Program-made: the position numbers and the translations under genes
The notes under the pieces: generated by a model
The model's input: the letters and a program-made list of their open reading frames with translations, nothing else
Told to the model about the DNA's origin: nothing
Databases searched by the model: none
Shown: positions 25,374 through 34,628 of the stretch, piece by piece
How positions within the stretch are numbered: the stretch's first letter is position 1
Layout of the letters: every line of letters starts with the position of its first letter
Origin: Yinghuangia seranimata
Lineage (GTDB): Bacteria; Actinomycetota; Actinomycetes; Streptomycetales; Streptomycetaceae
Length of the DNA: 64,000 nucleotides
Direction of reading: 5' to 3'
Assembly (NCBI RefSeq): GCF_029953285.1
Contig: NZ_JASAOI010000008.1
Coordinates: 1 to 64,000, forward strand

Positions 25374-25741
25374 GCCCCCACCTGCCCGTCGGCAGCAACA
25401 CCGTGCGTCCCCCCGGAGCCGCCGCTCAACGACGCCAACTGCATCTGCACCGAGGACGTCGAGACGCCCGGCACAAACGGCCGCAACACCGGCGCCCCGT
25501 TGTGCCCGTGGCCTCCCGCTCCCCCTCCCCCGCCCCCATCCCCCGGCACCAGCCCCGGTGCGACAGGCCCGGCCGCGCGTCCCGCCGCGTACGCGAACAC
25601 CGCGAGCACGGCGAGCAGCAGCACGAACCCGAACAGCGTGCGCGCCGGACGCCCCGCCCCCGATCCCGCTCCGCGCGCCGCCGGGAGCAGGTCCGGCGTC
25701 GGCCCCGCTCCAGCCGCCGCGGTTGTCTTGCCGTGGTGCAC
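25370..25741 (-). CDS. Small membrane protein with Gly/His-rich outer tail
   Basis: A 123-residue protein with one transmembrane segment (about 35-55, FGFVLLLAVLAVFAYAAGR) followed by a Gly-rich stretch and GGHGHNGAP, then SSVQMQLASLSGG. The His and Met residues outside the membrane, and its position as first gene of the copper ATPase operon (4-bp overlap), suggest a copper-binding or copper-handling role; this is inference. GTG 25741 is preferred (GGAG 5-10 nt upstream); a longer form from GTG 25864 is possible. Confidence 0.65.
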   Translation of the reverse strand: MHHGKTTAAAGAGPTPDLLPAARGAGSGAGRPARTLFGFVLLLAVLAVFAYAAGRAAGPVAPGLVPGDGGGGGGAGGHGHNGAPVLRPFVPGVSTSSVQMQLASLSGGSGGTHGVAADGQVGA

Positions 25742-25899
25742 GTACGCTCCGCTCCCTCGCGACGCCGCGTCCGAGGCGGCATTCCGTGCCGAGGTAGTCG
25801 GTCCGCGACGAGGTGGAGTTCCCGCAGTCCACGCGCCGAAACTGCCGCGCCCCGCTCGCCGCACCCTCGCTAGCCTGACCGCCTCAGGGGGGAGACTCG

Positions 25900-27159
25900 A
25901 TGTCGCTGACGCGCACGCTTCTGCTCGGCCAAGCGCCGCGCGACGTGCTCAACGCGGTGCTCGGGCGCGTCGACGACGAGACCCGGCGGGCGGTGCTGGC
26001 GATCCCGCCGCCGCACGGCCGTCCGGTCATCGACCACGTCGTCGCCCACGGCCGCCCCGAGGACCGCCGCGATCTGGCCAAGAACCCCTGCCTGGAGCTG
26101 GAGTTCCTGGCGCGGCTCGCCGAGCATCCCGACCACGAGACAGCAAGCCGGCTCAGGCGCCATCCGCGGGCCACCCGTGAGCTGCTGCTGCGCACGATGG
26201 AGGTCACCGGGCCGCCGCCGGACCTCTTCGACCACCGGATCAGCCGGCACAGCCAGGCCGAGCTCTACGCGTTCGTCGAAGCGGACGACCCGACCGTCGT
26301 CAGATACGCCATGCGCGGCATCCGGATGGACGGCGGGAACGTAGGCGGCGTCGGCGTCGTGCTGCGCGGCTGCCTGAACGTCTGGCGCCTCGCCGGACGC
26401 GAGGCGGCTTCCGAGGCGCTCCGTCAGGCGACGCCGCTCCCCGCCGCGAAGCACCGGCTCGCCGCGCAGGCGTTCAAGGAGCGAGACGGCCGCCAGGTGC
26501 TCGGGCGGCTGATCGAGAGCGAGGGACGGACACCGGTCGTCGTCCAGCGACTGCGCGAGCTGGACCAGCGTCAGCGCGGGAGACACGCCCACCGAGGCGA
26601 GCCGAACGACTTCGCGGGGAGGTCGGCCGGCCTGCTACTGCGCGCACCCCACGACGCGCTCCAGTGGCCGCTGATCCTCCAGGAGGACAAGGATCAACCA
26701 TGGTGCCAGGCGGTGTTGGACGTCCTGGGCGACCAACCCGGCTGCCCGGCCCCGCTCCTGACGCGCCGTGACGCGCCGGTGGATCCGCCCCCGCCCCGGG
26801 GTTCTCGCTCCCGGAAGAGGGACCCCCACCCGCGCGGCAGCACCAAGGCCGCAGGGCTGCGTCAGCTCCGCACGCTCACCAACGGCGCAGGCGACGGCCT
26901 GGTCCGCGCCTCCTTCGACGCCGGCCTGTTGGCACCGCGCGTGCTCCTCGCCCAGACGCCGCACGCGCACGCCGCCCTCACCGTGTTCCGCGACGCGGAC
27001 GCCCACCAGATGGCCGGCGCCTTCCGCGCGATACGGGCCCTGACCGACGCCCATCTCGGCACCGACCCAGAGGCCTGGGTGGTGGCCCTCCGACTCCTCC
27101 CGGAGTTCAACGGCACGCTGCCGGAGCTGCTCCAGACCGCCCACGCCATGACGCGGTAA
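25900..27159 (+). CDS. Uncharacterised helical repeat-like protein
   Basis: A 419-residue protein that I cannot assign to a named family. The N-terminal 120 residues contain repeated short helices ([41 protein letters not shown]), in the style of leucine-rich-variant or HEAT-like repeats that sense or scaffold. The middle (about 285-325) is Pro/Arg-rich and looks like a linker. The C-terminal 90 residues are helical again. GGGGAG precedes ATG 25900. No partner gene is evident. Confidence 0.7.
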   Translation: MSLTRTLLLGQAPRDVLNAVLGRVDDETRRAVLAIPPPHGRPVIDHVVAHGRPEDRRDLAKNPCLELEFLARLAEHPDHETASRLRRHPRATRELLLRTMEVTGPPPDLFDHRISRHSQAELYAFVEADDPTVVRYAMRGIRMDGGNVGGVGVVLRGCLNVWRLAGREAASEALRQATPLPAAKHRLAAQAFKERDGRQVLGRLIESEGRTPVVVQRLRELDQRQRGRHAHRGEPNDFAGRSAGLLLRAPHDALQWPLILQEDKDQPWCQAVLDVLGDQPGCPAPLLTRRDAPVDPPPPRGSRSRKRDPHPRGSTKAAGLRQLRTLTNGAGDGLVRASFDAGLLAPRVLLAQTPHAHAALTVFRDADAHQMAGAFRAIRALTDAHLGTDPEAWVVALRLLPEFNGTLPELLQTAHAMTR

Positions 27160-27519
27160 GGTCCGAGCCACCTAACGCCGTTGGCGGCCGGCGAGCACGA
27201 AGTCGCGGTACTCGTCCCCAGCGATGCCCTGATTGACCCAACGGCCACGAACGGCCCCGGCCCGCCGCTCCGCAAGCACGAGGGCGTCAAGCGCCCCCGC
27301 TGCCGTTCCGATCTCCAGGCCGAACTGCCCGCCCTCGGGGAGACATCACACTTCGGCCAAGGCCACGTGCCCCGCCCTCGCCGGACAGCCGCACGGTTGG
27401 TCGAGCGTGCGTTCGAACCATGCGCCGCGGCCGTGCCACTGTGCGCTCTGCCGCACCGCGCCACCCGCACCGGATGCTGAACACCCCATCCGCGCCCCGC
27501 CCTTCGGGAGGTCCCCACC
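27160..27519. other. Intergenic region, possible gene remnant
   Basis: A 360-bp gap. On the minus strand, about 27175-27350 reads through as GRWVNQGIAGDEYRDFVLAG near a stop, with codon bias like a real gene but no start and an in-frame TGA upstream. It may be the C-terminal remnant of a lost gene. The last 20 bp hold the ribosome site for the ABC transporter gene. Nothing else is clear. Confidence 0.35.
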
Positions 27520-29478
27520 GTGCGCACCACCCCCGCCCCGGTTCCCGCGCCCCGTTCCGCCGCACCCTCGACCGCCGCGCCCGACGGCGGCACGGACGAG
27601 GATGAGGACTACACGATCAACGCGCCCGGGGCGGAAAACGACGAGGCCGTCGCCCGGGTCACGACGCGGGCGATGGCGGCGCGGCTGCCGCATCTGGTGG
27701 GCAAGGCGCTCAAGCTGGGCTGGATCTGCGACCGGCGGGCCCTGATCGCGCTGTTGGTCTGTCAGGTCGCCGCCGGGGTGCTGGAGGCGGCGGGGTTGCT
27801 CGCCACCACGTCGACCATCACCGCGGTGATCGGCGGCGGGGACGTCGGTGAACGGCTCTGGCAGGCCGCACCCGCGTTGACCGGGCTCGCGCTCGCGGTC
27901 GGGGCGCGCGCCGCGCTGGGCATCGCGGTGCGGTATCTGACGCAGCGGCTGGCCCCGTCCATCAACCGGCGCGCCGAGATGCTGCTGCTCGAAGCCACCA
28001 CCACGGCCGAACTGGAGGCGTACGACGGCGCCGAGTTCAAGCACCAGTACAACGCGGCCGACCGGGGCGCGCAGCAGATGCGCGGCCTGCTGAGCCAGTC
28101 CCAGAACGTCATCGCCGCCGTCGCCTCGGTCGTCGCGGCGGCGTCCGTCATCACCTATCTGCACCCGCTGCTGCTGCCGTTGCTCCTGCTCGGCGCCGTG
28201 CCGCGCGGGGTGGCGGCGGTGCGTGCCGCCCGCATCGAGTACCAGAGCTCGGTCACGACGAGCAACGAACGCCACATCCTGGCGGTGCTGCGCTGGAACC
28301 TCACCGAGAAGTGGGGTGCCAACCAGCTGCGTTCGTCCGGGCTCGCACCGCACCTGCTGGCCCGTTACGAGCGCACCGGCGACCGCGTGCAGCGGGTCGT
28401 GCAGGAGGCCGCCCTGCGGGAGGCGAAGGTGGCGGTCGCGGGCGCGATGGTCGGCGGGCTCGCCGCCGGGCTGGTGTGGGCGGCGGTGTTGTGGCTGCTG
28501 GCGTCGGGCCGGATGAGCGTGCCCGCGGCCGGCACCGCCGTGATCGCGCTGCGCACGGTCACCGCGTCCCTCGGCGGCGTCGTCACGTCCGGCACCGAGA
28601 TGTACGCCATCGGCCTGTACATGGACGACTGGGACCGCTTCCTCACCGAGGTCGGCGGCCACCGCATGAGCGCGCGGCGCGGCACCCGCGTCATCACCCG
28701 GCCGCGCGTGTTCCGCGCCGAGAACATCACCTACACCTACATGTCCGACCGGACGCCGCTCTCCGACGACCCGTCCACGCCGCCGCGCCGCGCCCTCGAC
28801 GGCGTCGACCTCGAGGTCCACGCGGGCGAGGTGGTCGCGATCGTCGGCGAGAACGGCTCGGGCAAGTCGACACTGGCCAACCTGCTCACGGGCCTCGTCC
28901 TGCCCGACACCGGTCGGATCACGTGGGACGGCGTGGACACCCGCGACCTGGACCCCGCGAGCGCGTTCGGGCACGTCGCGTACCTCACGCAGGACGTGGT
29001 GCGCTGGCCGGTGACGTTCCGTGAGAACGTGACGCTGTGCCAGCCACGCGGCGACCACGACGACGCCATGGCCTACGCGCTGGCCGCGTCCGGCGCGGAC
29101 GAAGTGGCCGACGGCCTGCCGCGCGGCCTGCGCACGCTGCTCACGCAGGAGTTCCTCGGCGGCACCTACCTGTCCGGCGGCCAGTTCCAGCGGGTCAACC
29201 TGGCACGCGTGTTCTATCCCGACCGCGCGCTGCTGATCCTCGACGAGCCGACCAGCGCCCTGGATCCGCGCGCCGAGCACCGCATCTTCAAACAGCTGCG
29301 CGAGTACGCCGCCGACCGCGCCGTCGTCCTGGTCACACACCGCCTGCCGAACGTCGCCAAAGCCGACCGGATCATCGTCATGGAGCACGGACGCATCGTG
29401 CAGCAGGGCACCTGCCCCGAACTCCTCGCCCAAAAGGGCCTGTTCCGCGAGCTCTGGGACCTCCAGCAGGACCGCTGA
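27520..29478 (+). CDS. ABC transporter, fused permease-ATPase (exporter type)
   Basis: A 652-residue half-transporter. An acidic N-terminal tail (about 1-50) precedes a six-helix membrane domain (about 75-370) and a nucleotide-binding domain with Walker A GENGSGKST, signature LSGGQFQR, Walker [14 protein letters not shown] and switch THR. The arrangement is that of homodimeric exporters associated with peptide or natural-product export, though no biosynthetic genes lie here. GTG 27520 is used because GGGAGG is 8 nt upstream. It is followed by a strong terminator, so it is monocistronic. Confidence 0.92.
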   Translation: MRTTPAPVPAPRSAAPSTAAPDGGTDEDEDYTINAPGAENDEAVARVTTRAMAARLPHLVGKALKLGWICDRRALIALLVCQVAAGVLEAAGLLATTSTITAVIGGGDVGERLWQAAPALTGLALAVGARAALGIAVRYLTQRLAPSINRRAEMLLLEATTTAELEAYDGAEFKHQYNAADRGAQQMRGLLSQSQNVIAAVASVVAAASVITYLHPLLLPLLLLGAVPRGVAAVRAARIEYQSSVTTSNERHILAVLRWNLTEKWGANQLRSSGLAPHLLARYERTGDRVQRVVQEAALREAKVAVAGAMVGGLAAGLVWAAVLWLLASGRMSVPAAGTAVIALRTVTASLGGVVTSGTEMYAIGLYMDDWDRFLTEVGGHRMSARRGTRVITRPRVFRAENITYTYMSDRTPLSDDPSTPPRRALDGVDLEVHAGEVVAIVGENGSGKSTLANLLTGLVLPDTGRITWDGVDTRDLDPASAFGHVAYLTQDVVRWPVTFRENVTLCQPRGDHDDAMAYALAASGADEVADGLPRGLRTLLTQEFLGGTYLSGGQFQRVNLARVFYPDRALLILDEPTSALDPRAEHRIFKQLREYAADRAVVLVTHRLPNVAKADRIIVMEHGRIVQQGTCPELLAQKGLFRELWDLQQDR

Positions 29479-29522
29479 ACCCACACCCGGGGCGCAAGGA
29501 GGACACACAAGCCAAGCCGCAC

Positions 29523-29552
29523 GGCGCACGCCCCCGCAACGGGGCGTGCGCC
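29523..29552 (+). terminator. Terminator of ABC exporter gene
   Basis: A 12-bp perfect stem (29523-29534 with 29541-29552) with loop CGCAAC lies 45 bp after the exporter stop codon. Confidence 0.75.
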
Positions 29553-29746
29553 CCGCGCGCACCCGGTGCGTATCGGGCAATTCGACCGGCGTTCACACGA
29601 GAACCCCCTGCCGGAGGGCATCCGTTCGGTGGGCGCGCTGCGCAAGGGCAGCGTCGGCTGCTGAGGGCGCGACGCGGCGCCCTGGCCCGGTTTGGAGCCG
29701 GGGCGGGGCGCCGTGTCGTTCGTCCGGGCGAGCCGGTCGGGGTCGG

Positions 29747-30793
29747 CTACGAGGGCTCGGGGACCGGGTCGCGCATCAGTTCACCCGCGGCGGGGAGGTC
29801 GGCGGAGGTGCCGCCCATCAGGCGTTCCAGGCCGCGGATCACCGCGAGGTCCGGTTCGGCCGGGACGTGGACGGGCATCCCGGTCGCGTCCCGGATCAGC
29901 CCCGGCAAGGCTTCGAAACGGGCTGCGCCGCCGGTGAGGACGACGCCGCGGTCGGCGACGTCGACGACCACGTCCGGCGTGCAGCGTTCCATGACGCGCC
30001 GCACCGCGCCGGAGACCAGGGCCAGGAGCGGGCCGACGGCCTCGCGCAGTTCCTCGATGTCGACGTCCATGTTGGACGGCCGGTTCTCGCGCAGGTCCCA
30101 GCAGCGGACCGTCTTCGTGCCGGGCCCGGCGCGGTCGAGCGCGGCGACCAGGCCGCGGACCCGTTCGGCGGACACGGCGACCCAGTAGCGGCGGCGCAGG
30201 TGCTCTTCCACCGTTCGGGCGATCTCGTCGCCGCCGACGTGGAGCGTCTCGGTGAACAGCGAGTAGGCGCTGGAGAGCACCGCGACCTGGGTCATGGACG
30301 CGCCGCACACGGCGACGACGGCCGGGCTGGGGTCGTGCAACGGGACGCCGCAGCCGACCCCGGCGGCGAGCGGCGCCTCGACCATCTCGACGTGGCGCAG
30401 CCCGATGCGGCCGAGCGCGGTCTTCACGGCGCCGCGGTTGTCGGCGCTGAGGTGCTGCGGCATGGCGGTCACCGCGTCGCGGCCGAACCGGCCGGCGGCC
30501 GAGACGACGCGGTGCTTGCCGAGCATGCAGCGCAGCATCTCGCCGACGATGTCGGGCTGGACGACGGCCCCGCCGAGCAGCGGCCGCGAGACGCGGATGT
30601 GGTCGGGGCTGCGGCCGTCCAGCGTCGCCGCGGCGTCCCCGGCGGCGACGACCTTTCCGGAGCGCAGGTCGATGGCGACGGCACTGGGCGCGTCGACGAC
30701 CAGTCCCTTGCCACGGAGGGCCACGCGCACGCGCGAGGACCCCAGATCGACGGCGACCCGGCAGCGGCGCAGGCGCTCGGTGTCGACGGCCAT
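29747..30793 (-). CDS. MreB/Mbl-like actin homologue (divergent)
   Basis: A 348-residue actin-fold ATPase. The phosphate-1 motif is AVDLGSSRVRVAL, and VVAVCGASMTQVAVLS stands at the phosphate-2 position. The VVLTGGAARFEALPGLI segment is the adenosine motif with the usual ordering. Streptomyces genomes carry MreB, Mbl and a third short divergent MreB-like protein; this copy lacks the mreC/mreD/pbp neighbours of true mreB and fits the third type. It may take part in spore-wall synthesis. ATG 30793 follows a strong GGGAGGAA ribosome site. Confidence 0.85.
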   Translation of the reverse strand: MAVDTERLRRCRVAVDLGSSRVRVALRGKGLVVDAPSAVAIDLRSGKVVAAGDAAATLDGRSPDHIRVSRPLLGGAVVQPDIVGEMLRCMLGKHRVVSAAGRFGRDAVTAMPQHLSADNRGAVKTALGRIGLRHVEMVEAPLAAGVGCGVPLHDPSPAVVAVCGASMTQVAVLSSAYSLFTETLHVGGDEIARTVEEHLRRRYWVAVSAERVRGLVAALDRAGPGTKTVRCWDLRENRPSNMDVDIEELREAVGPLLALVSGAVRRVMERCTPDVVVDVADRGVVLTGGAARFEALPGLIRDATGMPVHVPAEPDLAVIRGLERLMGGTSADLPAAGELMRDPVPEPS

Positions 30794-31168
30794 GGTTTCC
30801 TCCCGCGTTTCCGGCGGTGGTGTGGGTGCATTCGGATCCATCGTCACCGGCCGGGCGCGGGTCGGCACCCGGTGTTCACCCACATGCAGCACCCGGGCGC
30901 GAGATGACGGCGCGTCAGCGGCGTCGCCGCGTGCGGGAACGCGACTTCATGCCGGGGTGTCTCCCCCGCGCCAATGATTGTTCGGTCAACGAATAGCAAG
31001 ATCCGTTGAGCGGACACCCAGGTGTCACTACGCTCGCCGCGCACGCCGTGAAACTCCGCACGGCGTGCACGCATAACCACGCAATCCGCCGGGCTCCGGC
31101 GTGCCACAAGCATGCCCGCGTCCGGTTTTTCACGCTGGTCCCCTTCAACTCACACAGGAGGACTGTCG
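30794..31168. promoter_or_regulatory. Divergent promoter region with hairpin
   Basis: A 375-bp gap between the MreB-like and S53 peptidase genes. A perfect 10-bp inverted repeat (31041-31050 with 31059-31068, loop AAACTCCG) lies about 100 bp before the peptidase start. AT-richer DNA at 30975-31015 is the likely promoter area. No gene is credible here. Confidence 0.45.
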
Positions 31169-32671
31169 ATGGCTCCAACCGTGCGCCGATGGCTCACGGC
31201 CGGCGCGGGTAGCCTCGCGCTCGCCGCTACGGGCCTGGTGCTCGCGCCCACCGGAGGGGCGCAGGCAACCGCGTACCCCGAGGTGCGTCCGGCGGTCGCC
31301 GAGTACACCCAGATGACCGCGGGTGACACGCCGCCGACGCAGGCGCAGTGCGCCTCGGCCGGCCGGCGCTGCTTCAGCCCGCAGGCGATACGCGCCGCGT
31401 ACAACGTCGGTCCGCTGTACGCGGGCGGTCTCGACGGACGCGGGCAGACGATCGCCATCGTCGACTCGTACGGCAGCGACACCATGGCCCACGACCTGCA
31501 CGTCTTCGACCAGGCCTTCGGCCTGCAGGCGATGTGCGGCGAAGAGGGCGTGGCGTGCGCACCGGGCATGCCGACGTTCAGTGAACTGCACCTGCAGGGC
31601 TCCCCCGCGACCAAGGCGCCGCCGCCGAAGAGCAAGGGGACCGGCCAGGAGAACAAGAGCGCCTGGGCGCTCGAGGTCGCACTCGACGTCGAGATGGCGC
31701 ACGCCATGGCGCCGGGCGCGAACATCCTGCTGGTGACCACGCCGACCGCGGAGACGCTGGGCGTGCAGGGCCTGCCGCAGATGATGGCCGCCGAGCAGTA
31801 CGTCGTCGACCACCACCTCGCGACCGTGATCTCGCAGTCCTTCGGGACCGCCGAGGGCGCGTTCGGCAGCCCGCAGTCGCTGAAGAACCTGCGGCACGCC
31901 TTCGAGGCGGCGGCGCAGAACGGCGTCACCGTGCTGGCGTCGTCGGGCGACGACGGCAGCTCCGGGTCGAAGAAGACCCCAGTCAAGAAGGGCGGCACCA
32001 CGCTGCCCGACCCCGAGGTCGGCTACCCGGCGTCGGACCCGCTCGTCACCGGCGTCGGCGGCACGTACCTGTGCACCGACACCAACGCGACCTCGGGACG
32101 GGTCGTGGACAGTGCGAGCGCGCCCGGCAAGTGCGGGCAGTTCCCGGGCCAGGCCGAGGTCGGCTGGACGTTCTCCGGCGGCGGCTTCAGCTCGGTGTTC
32201 GACCGTCCGGACTACCAGGCGAACCTGCCTGTCGGCAGCACCCCGATCGGCACCCAGCGCGGCGTTCCGGACATCGGCCTCCAGGCCAGCTCCGGCACCG
32301 GCGCGCTGGTGTACCTGTCGCTGCCGCCGGACGGCCAGGGCGGCCTGAAGTGCGGCGACACGCCGTGCAGCACCGGTTGGTACGACATCGGCGGCACGTC
32401 GCTGGCGTGCCCGGAGTGGGCCGGTCTCGTGGCGATCGCCGACCAGATCAACGGCGGTGGCCTCGGGCCGATCAACCCCGCGCTGTACAAGCTGGGCGGC
32501 GACCCGGCCAAGTACGCGCAGGACTTCTACGACGTCACCACCGGCAACAACACGGCCGACCCGAACGTGCCGGGCTTCCCGGCCACGACGGGCTGGGACC
32601 CGGTCACGGGCCTCGGTACGCCGAACGCGGCCAAGCTGCTGCCGGACCTGGTGGCGGCCGCGCACAGCTGA
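31169..32671 (+). CDS. Secreted S53 (sedolisin/kumamolisin) serine-carboxyl peptidase
   Basis: A 500-residue exported peptidase with a signal peptide (about 1-31, ending GAQA). The catalytic Glu-Asp pair lies in WALEVALDVEMAHAMAPG (about 185-202), and the nucleophilic serine in DIGGTSLACPEWAG (about 410). The calcium-binding end TTGWDPVTGLGTP is intact. S53 enzymes are acid-active, usually synthesised with a roughly 180-residue propeptide. Here the mature domain begins almost at once after the signal (SPQAIRAAYNVG), so it seems pro-less. AGGAGGAC precedes ATG 31169. Confidence 0.93.
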   Translation: MAPTVRRWLTAGAGSLALAATGLVLAPTGGAQATAYPEVRPAVAEYTQMTAGDTPPTQAQCASAGRRCFSPQAIRAAYNVGPLYAGGLDGRGQTIAIVDSYGSDTMAHDLHVFDQAFGLQAMCGEEGVACAPGMPTFSELHLQGSPATKAPPPKSKGTGQENKSAWALEVALDVEMAHAMAPGANILLVTTPTAETLGVQGLPQMMAAEQYVVDHHLATVISQSFGTAEGAFGSPQSLKNLRHAFEAAAQNGVTVLASSGDDGSSGSKKTPVKKGGTTLPDPEVGYPASDPLVTGVGGTYLCTDTNATSGRVVDSASAPGKCGQFPGQAEVGWTFSGGGFSSVFDRPDYQANLPVGSTPIGTQRGVPDIGLQASSGTGALVYLSLPPDGQGGLKCGDTPCSTGWYDIGGTSLACPEWAGLVAIADQINGGGLGPINPALYKLGGDPAKYAQDFYDVTTGNNTADPNVPGFPATTGWDPVTGLGTPNAAKLLPDLVAAAHS

Positions 32672-32694
32672 TCCACGCGACACCTGCACACCGC

Positions 32695-32728
32695 GACGGG
32701 CCTCGGGGGTACTCCCCCGGGGCCCGTC
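32695..32728 (+). terminator. Terminator of S53 peptidase gene
   Basis: GACGGGCC-T-CGGGGG pairs with CCCCCG-G-GGCCCGTC around a TACT loop (15-position stem with one mismatch), 24 bp after the stop codon. Confidence 0.75.
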
Positions 32729-32832
32729 CCGTTGCCGTGCGACGGCCGCGTTCCGCCGCGCTTCGTGGCGTGTTCCGCCCCGCCGGAAATTCGGGGGCGC
32801 GGGCCCGCAGGCACTGGTTGGATGGGCTTCAT

Positions 32833-33489
32833 ATGCGTACTGGACAGATAGAAACCCCCTGGGGAGCATCGGTTTTCGGGGCGGCCACCGTTGAGGCGGC
32901 GCCCGATCTCGCACGTATCCGTGTCGCTGTGCGGCAGACCCGTTCCGAGGCACCGGAGGCGTTCGCGGCGACCCGGTCGCACGTCAACCGGGTCCGCGAA
33001 GTACTGCGCGGACACGGCGTCGCGGACACAGACGTCGCGGTGTCGCGGATCCAGGTGACGACCGAGTGGCAGTACCTCGACAACCGCCGCGAGTTCGCCG
33101 GCTACGAGTGCGCCGCGGGCTTCACGGTGCGGCTGCGCGACCTGGACCGGCTCGAGGCCGTGCTGGTGGACGTCATCGACGCGGGCGCCAACGACGTCCA
33201 GCAGGTGGAGTTCGACGCGGCCGACCGCGACGCGCTGCGTACGCAGGCCCGGCGCGACGCCGTGGCGGCGGCGCGCGCGAAGGCGGAACTGTACGCGGAG
33301 GCCGCGGGCGTACGGGTCGGGCGCGTGCTGCACATCCAGGACACCGAGGACGCCGACGCGGAGGTCGTCTACAAAGGCGGCATATCGATCCGCGCCGGTG
33401 GTGGAGGCGGCGGCAGGCCCGGCGACCTCGCGCCGGGCGAGGTGTCGGTGAGCGCTGCCGTCCTGGTCGGGTTCGCGCTGGAGGCGTGA
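32833..33489 (+). CDS. SIMPL (DUF541) domain protein
   Basis: A 218-residue protein without signal peptide. The SIMPL fold is visible in ATVEAAPDLARIRVAVRQTR, SRIQVTTEWQYLDNRREFAGY, and ARRDAVAAARAKAELYAEAAGVRVGRVL. The C-terminal part carries a Gly-rich loop (AGGGGGGRPG) before the last strand. Members in other bacteria oligomerise in the periplasm or form filaments, but no defined activity is known. ATG 32833 has only a weak GGATGGG upstream. Confidence 0.87.
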   Translation: MRTGQIETPWGASVFGAATVEAAPDLARIRVAVRQTRSEAPEAFAATRSHVNRVREVLRGHGVADTDVAVSRIQVTTEWQYLDNRREFAGYECAAGFTVRLRDLDRLEAVLVDVIDAGANDVQQVEFDAADRDALRTQARRDAVAAARAKAELYAEAAGVRVGRVLHIQDTEDADAEVVYKGGISIRAGGGGGGRPGDLAPGEVSVSAAVLVGFALEA

Positions 33490-33505
33490 CCTCGCCTCAG
33501 GTGCT

Positions 33506-34498
33506 TCACGTGTAGAGGGGCGCGAGCGCGGTGGACACGAACCGCCGCGCCGCGCGCATCTCCGCGACCGGGTCGGGTGCCATGTCGAGCTCCAGCAGTG
33601 TGGGCGCGGTGAAGCCGATCTCGCGCATCAGGCGGGCCCACGCGAACCAGTCGACGACGCCGCTGCCGAGCGGGCAGAAGTACGGCTGGTGCGCGACGTA
33701 GACCTGTTCGTCGATCTCCACGTCCATCGGCGCGGGGCCGAGGGCGTCCTTCCAGTGCGCGATGACGATGCGTTCGCGGTGTCGGGAGACGACGTGCACG
33801 GGGTCGGCGCCGGAGAGCGTCAGGTGCGCGGTGTCGGGGCACAGGCCGACGTACATCGGGTCGGTGAGCAGCATGAACAGGTCGACGTCGCGGCCGGTGC
33901 ACAGCATCGAGTGGGCCTCGGTGTGCAGGGCGAGCCGCACGCCGTGGCGCAGCGTGGTGTGGCCGATCTCGTTGAGGAGGGCGGCGAGCGGCTCGGCGGT
34001 GGCCATGTCGACGAAGCTCGCGGGCAGTGCGCCGAGCGTGCGGCGCAGCGGCAGGCCGGCGACGAGGACGGTGCCGCCGGCGCGTTGGAGGAAGTCGGCG
34101 TAGTCGGCGGCGGAGCGCAGCACCTCGCGGCGGCCGTCGGGGGTGCGCCAGTCGACGCGGTCGATGTCGGCGAAGAAGCCGCTGACGAGGGTGAGTCCGT
34201 GGTCCTTGAGGGCTTCGGCGAAGCCTTCGGGTGATCCGTACGCGGCGACGGCGGAGTGCCGGTCGCCGGGCGGGAAGGTCATCTCCAGTCCGGTGATGCC
34301 GGCGTCGCGGAGCGCTCCGAGGCAGCGGTCCCAGAACCAGCGCGGTTCGGCGGCGGTCTTGGCGACGAGCTCTTCGTAGCTGTCCAGGCCCCAGAACGCC
34401 GGGTGGTAGAAGGTGATGAGGTCGACGGCGTACAGCGGTTCGGCGGCGTTCGACGTCGCGGAAGTCGTGGAAGTCGTGGAGGTCTCGGGAGCGGCCAC
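33506..34498 (-). CDS. TIM-barrel sugar phosphate isomerase/epimerase family protein
   Basis: A 330-residue protein of the xylose-isomerase-like TIM barrel (IolE/IolI) family. Metal-ligand positions are visible as Glu in GLEMTFPPG, Glu in LHTEAHSM, Asp in LCPDTAHL, His in IAHWKD and Glu in LLELDMAPD. Such enzymes isomerise or dehydrate keto-sugars and inosose-like compounds. It is the last gene of the minus-strand sugar cluster, separated from the dehydrogenase gene by 122 bp with tandem repeats. The exact substrate cannot be read. Confidence 0.88.
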   Translation of the reverse strand: MAAPETSTTSTTSATSNAAEPLYAVDLITFYHPAFWGLDSYEELVAKTAAEPRWFWDRCLGALRDAGITGLEMTFPPGDRHSAVAAYGSPEGFAEALKDHGLTLVSGFFADIDRVDWRTPDGRREVLRSAADYADFLQRAGGTVLVAGLPLRRTLGALPASFVDMATAEPLAALLNEIGHTTLRHGVRLALHTEAHSMLCTGRDVDLFMLLTDPMYVGLCPDTAHLTLSGADPVHVVSRHRERIVIAHWKDALGPAPMDVEIDEQVYVAHQPYFCPLGSGVVDWFAWARLMREIGFTAPTLLELDMAPDPVAEMRAARRFVSTALAPLYT

Positions 34499-34590
34499 GG
34501 TCGGTTCCTCTCGGACGGGCGGTTGAGCCGGGATCGGTTCGGGGTCGGGGCGTCGGCGGGCCGGGTGCCTGACTGCCGCGCTGATTGGAT

Positions 34591-34628
34591 TCAGCGCGGT
34601 TCAGCGCGTTCCAGCGCGGTTCAGCGCA
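34591..34628. repeat. Four 10-bp tandem repeats
   Basis: TCAGCGCGGT-TCAGCGCGTT-CCAGCGCGGT-TCAGCGCA: four head-to-tail copies of a 10-bp unit with one or two changes each. The first TCA of the last copy is the complement of the dehydrogenase stop codon (34621-34623). The period of one helical turn could bind a protein on one face, or this may be simple slippage. Confidence 0.6.

Noticed and set aside
27175-27350. Minus-strand coding-like stretch in the 27.2-kb gap
   Set aside because: No start, an in-frame stop and no family match, so it is noted only as a possible remnant.
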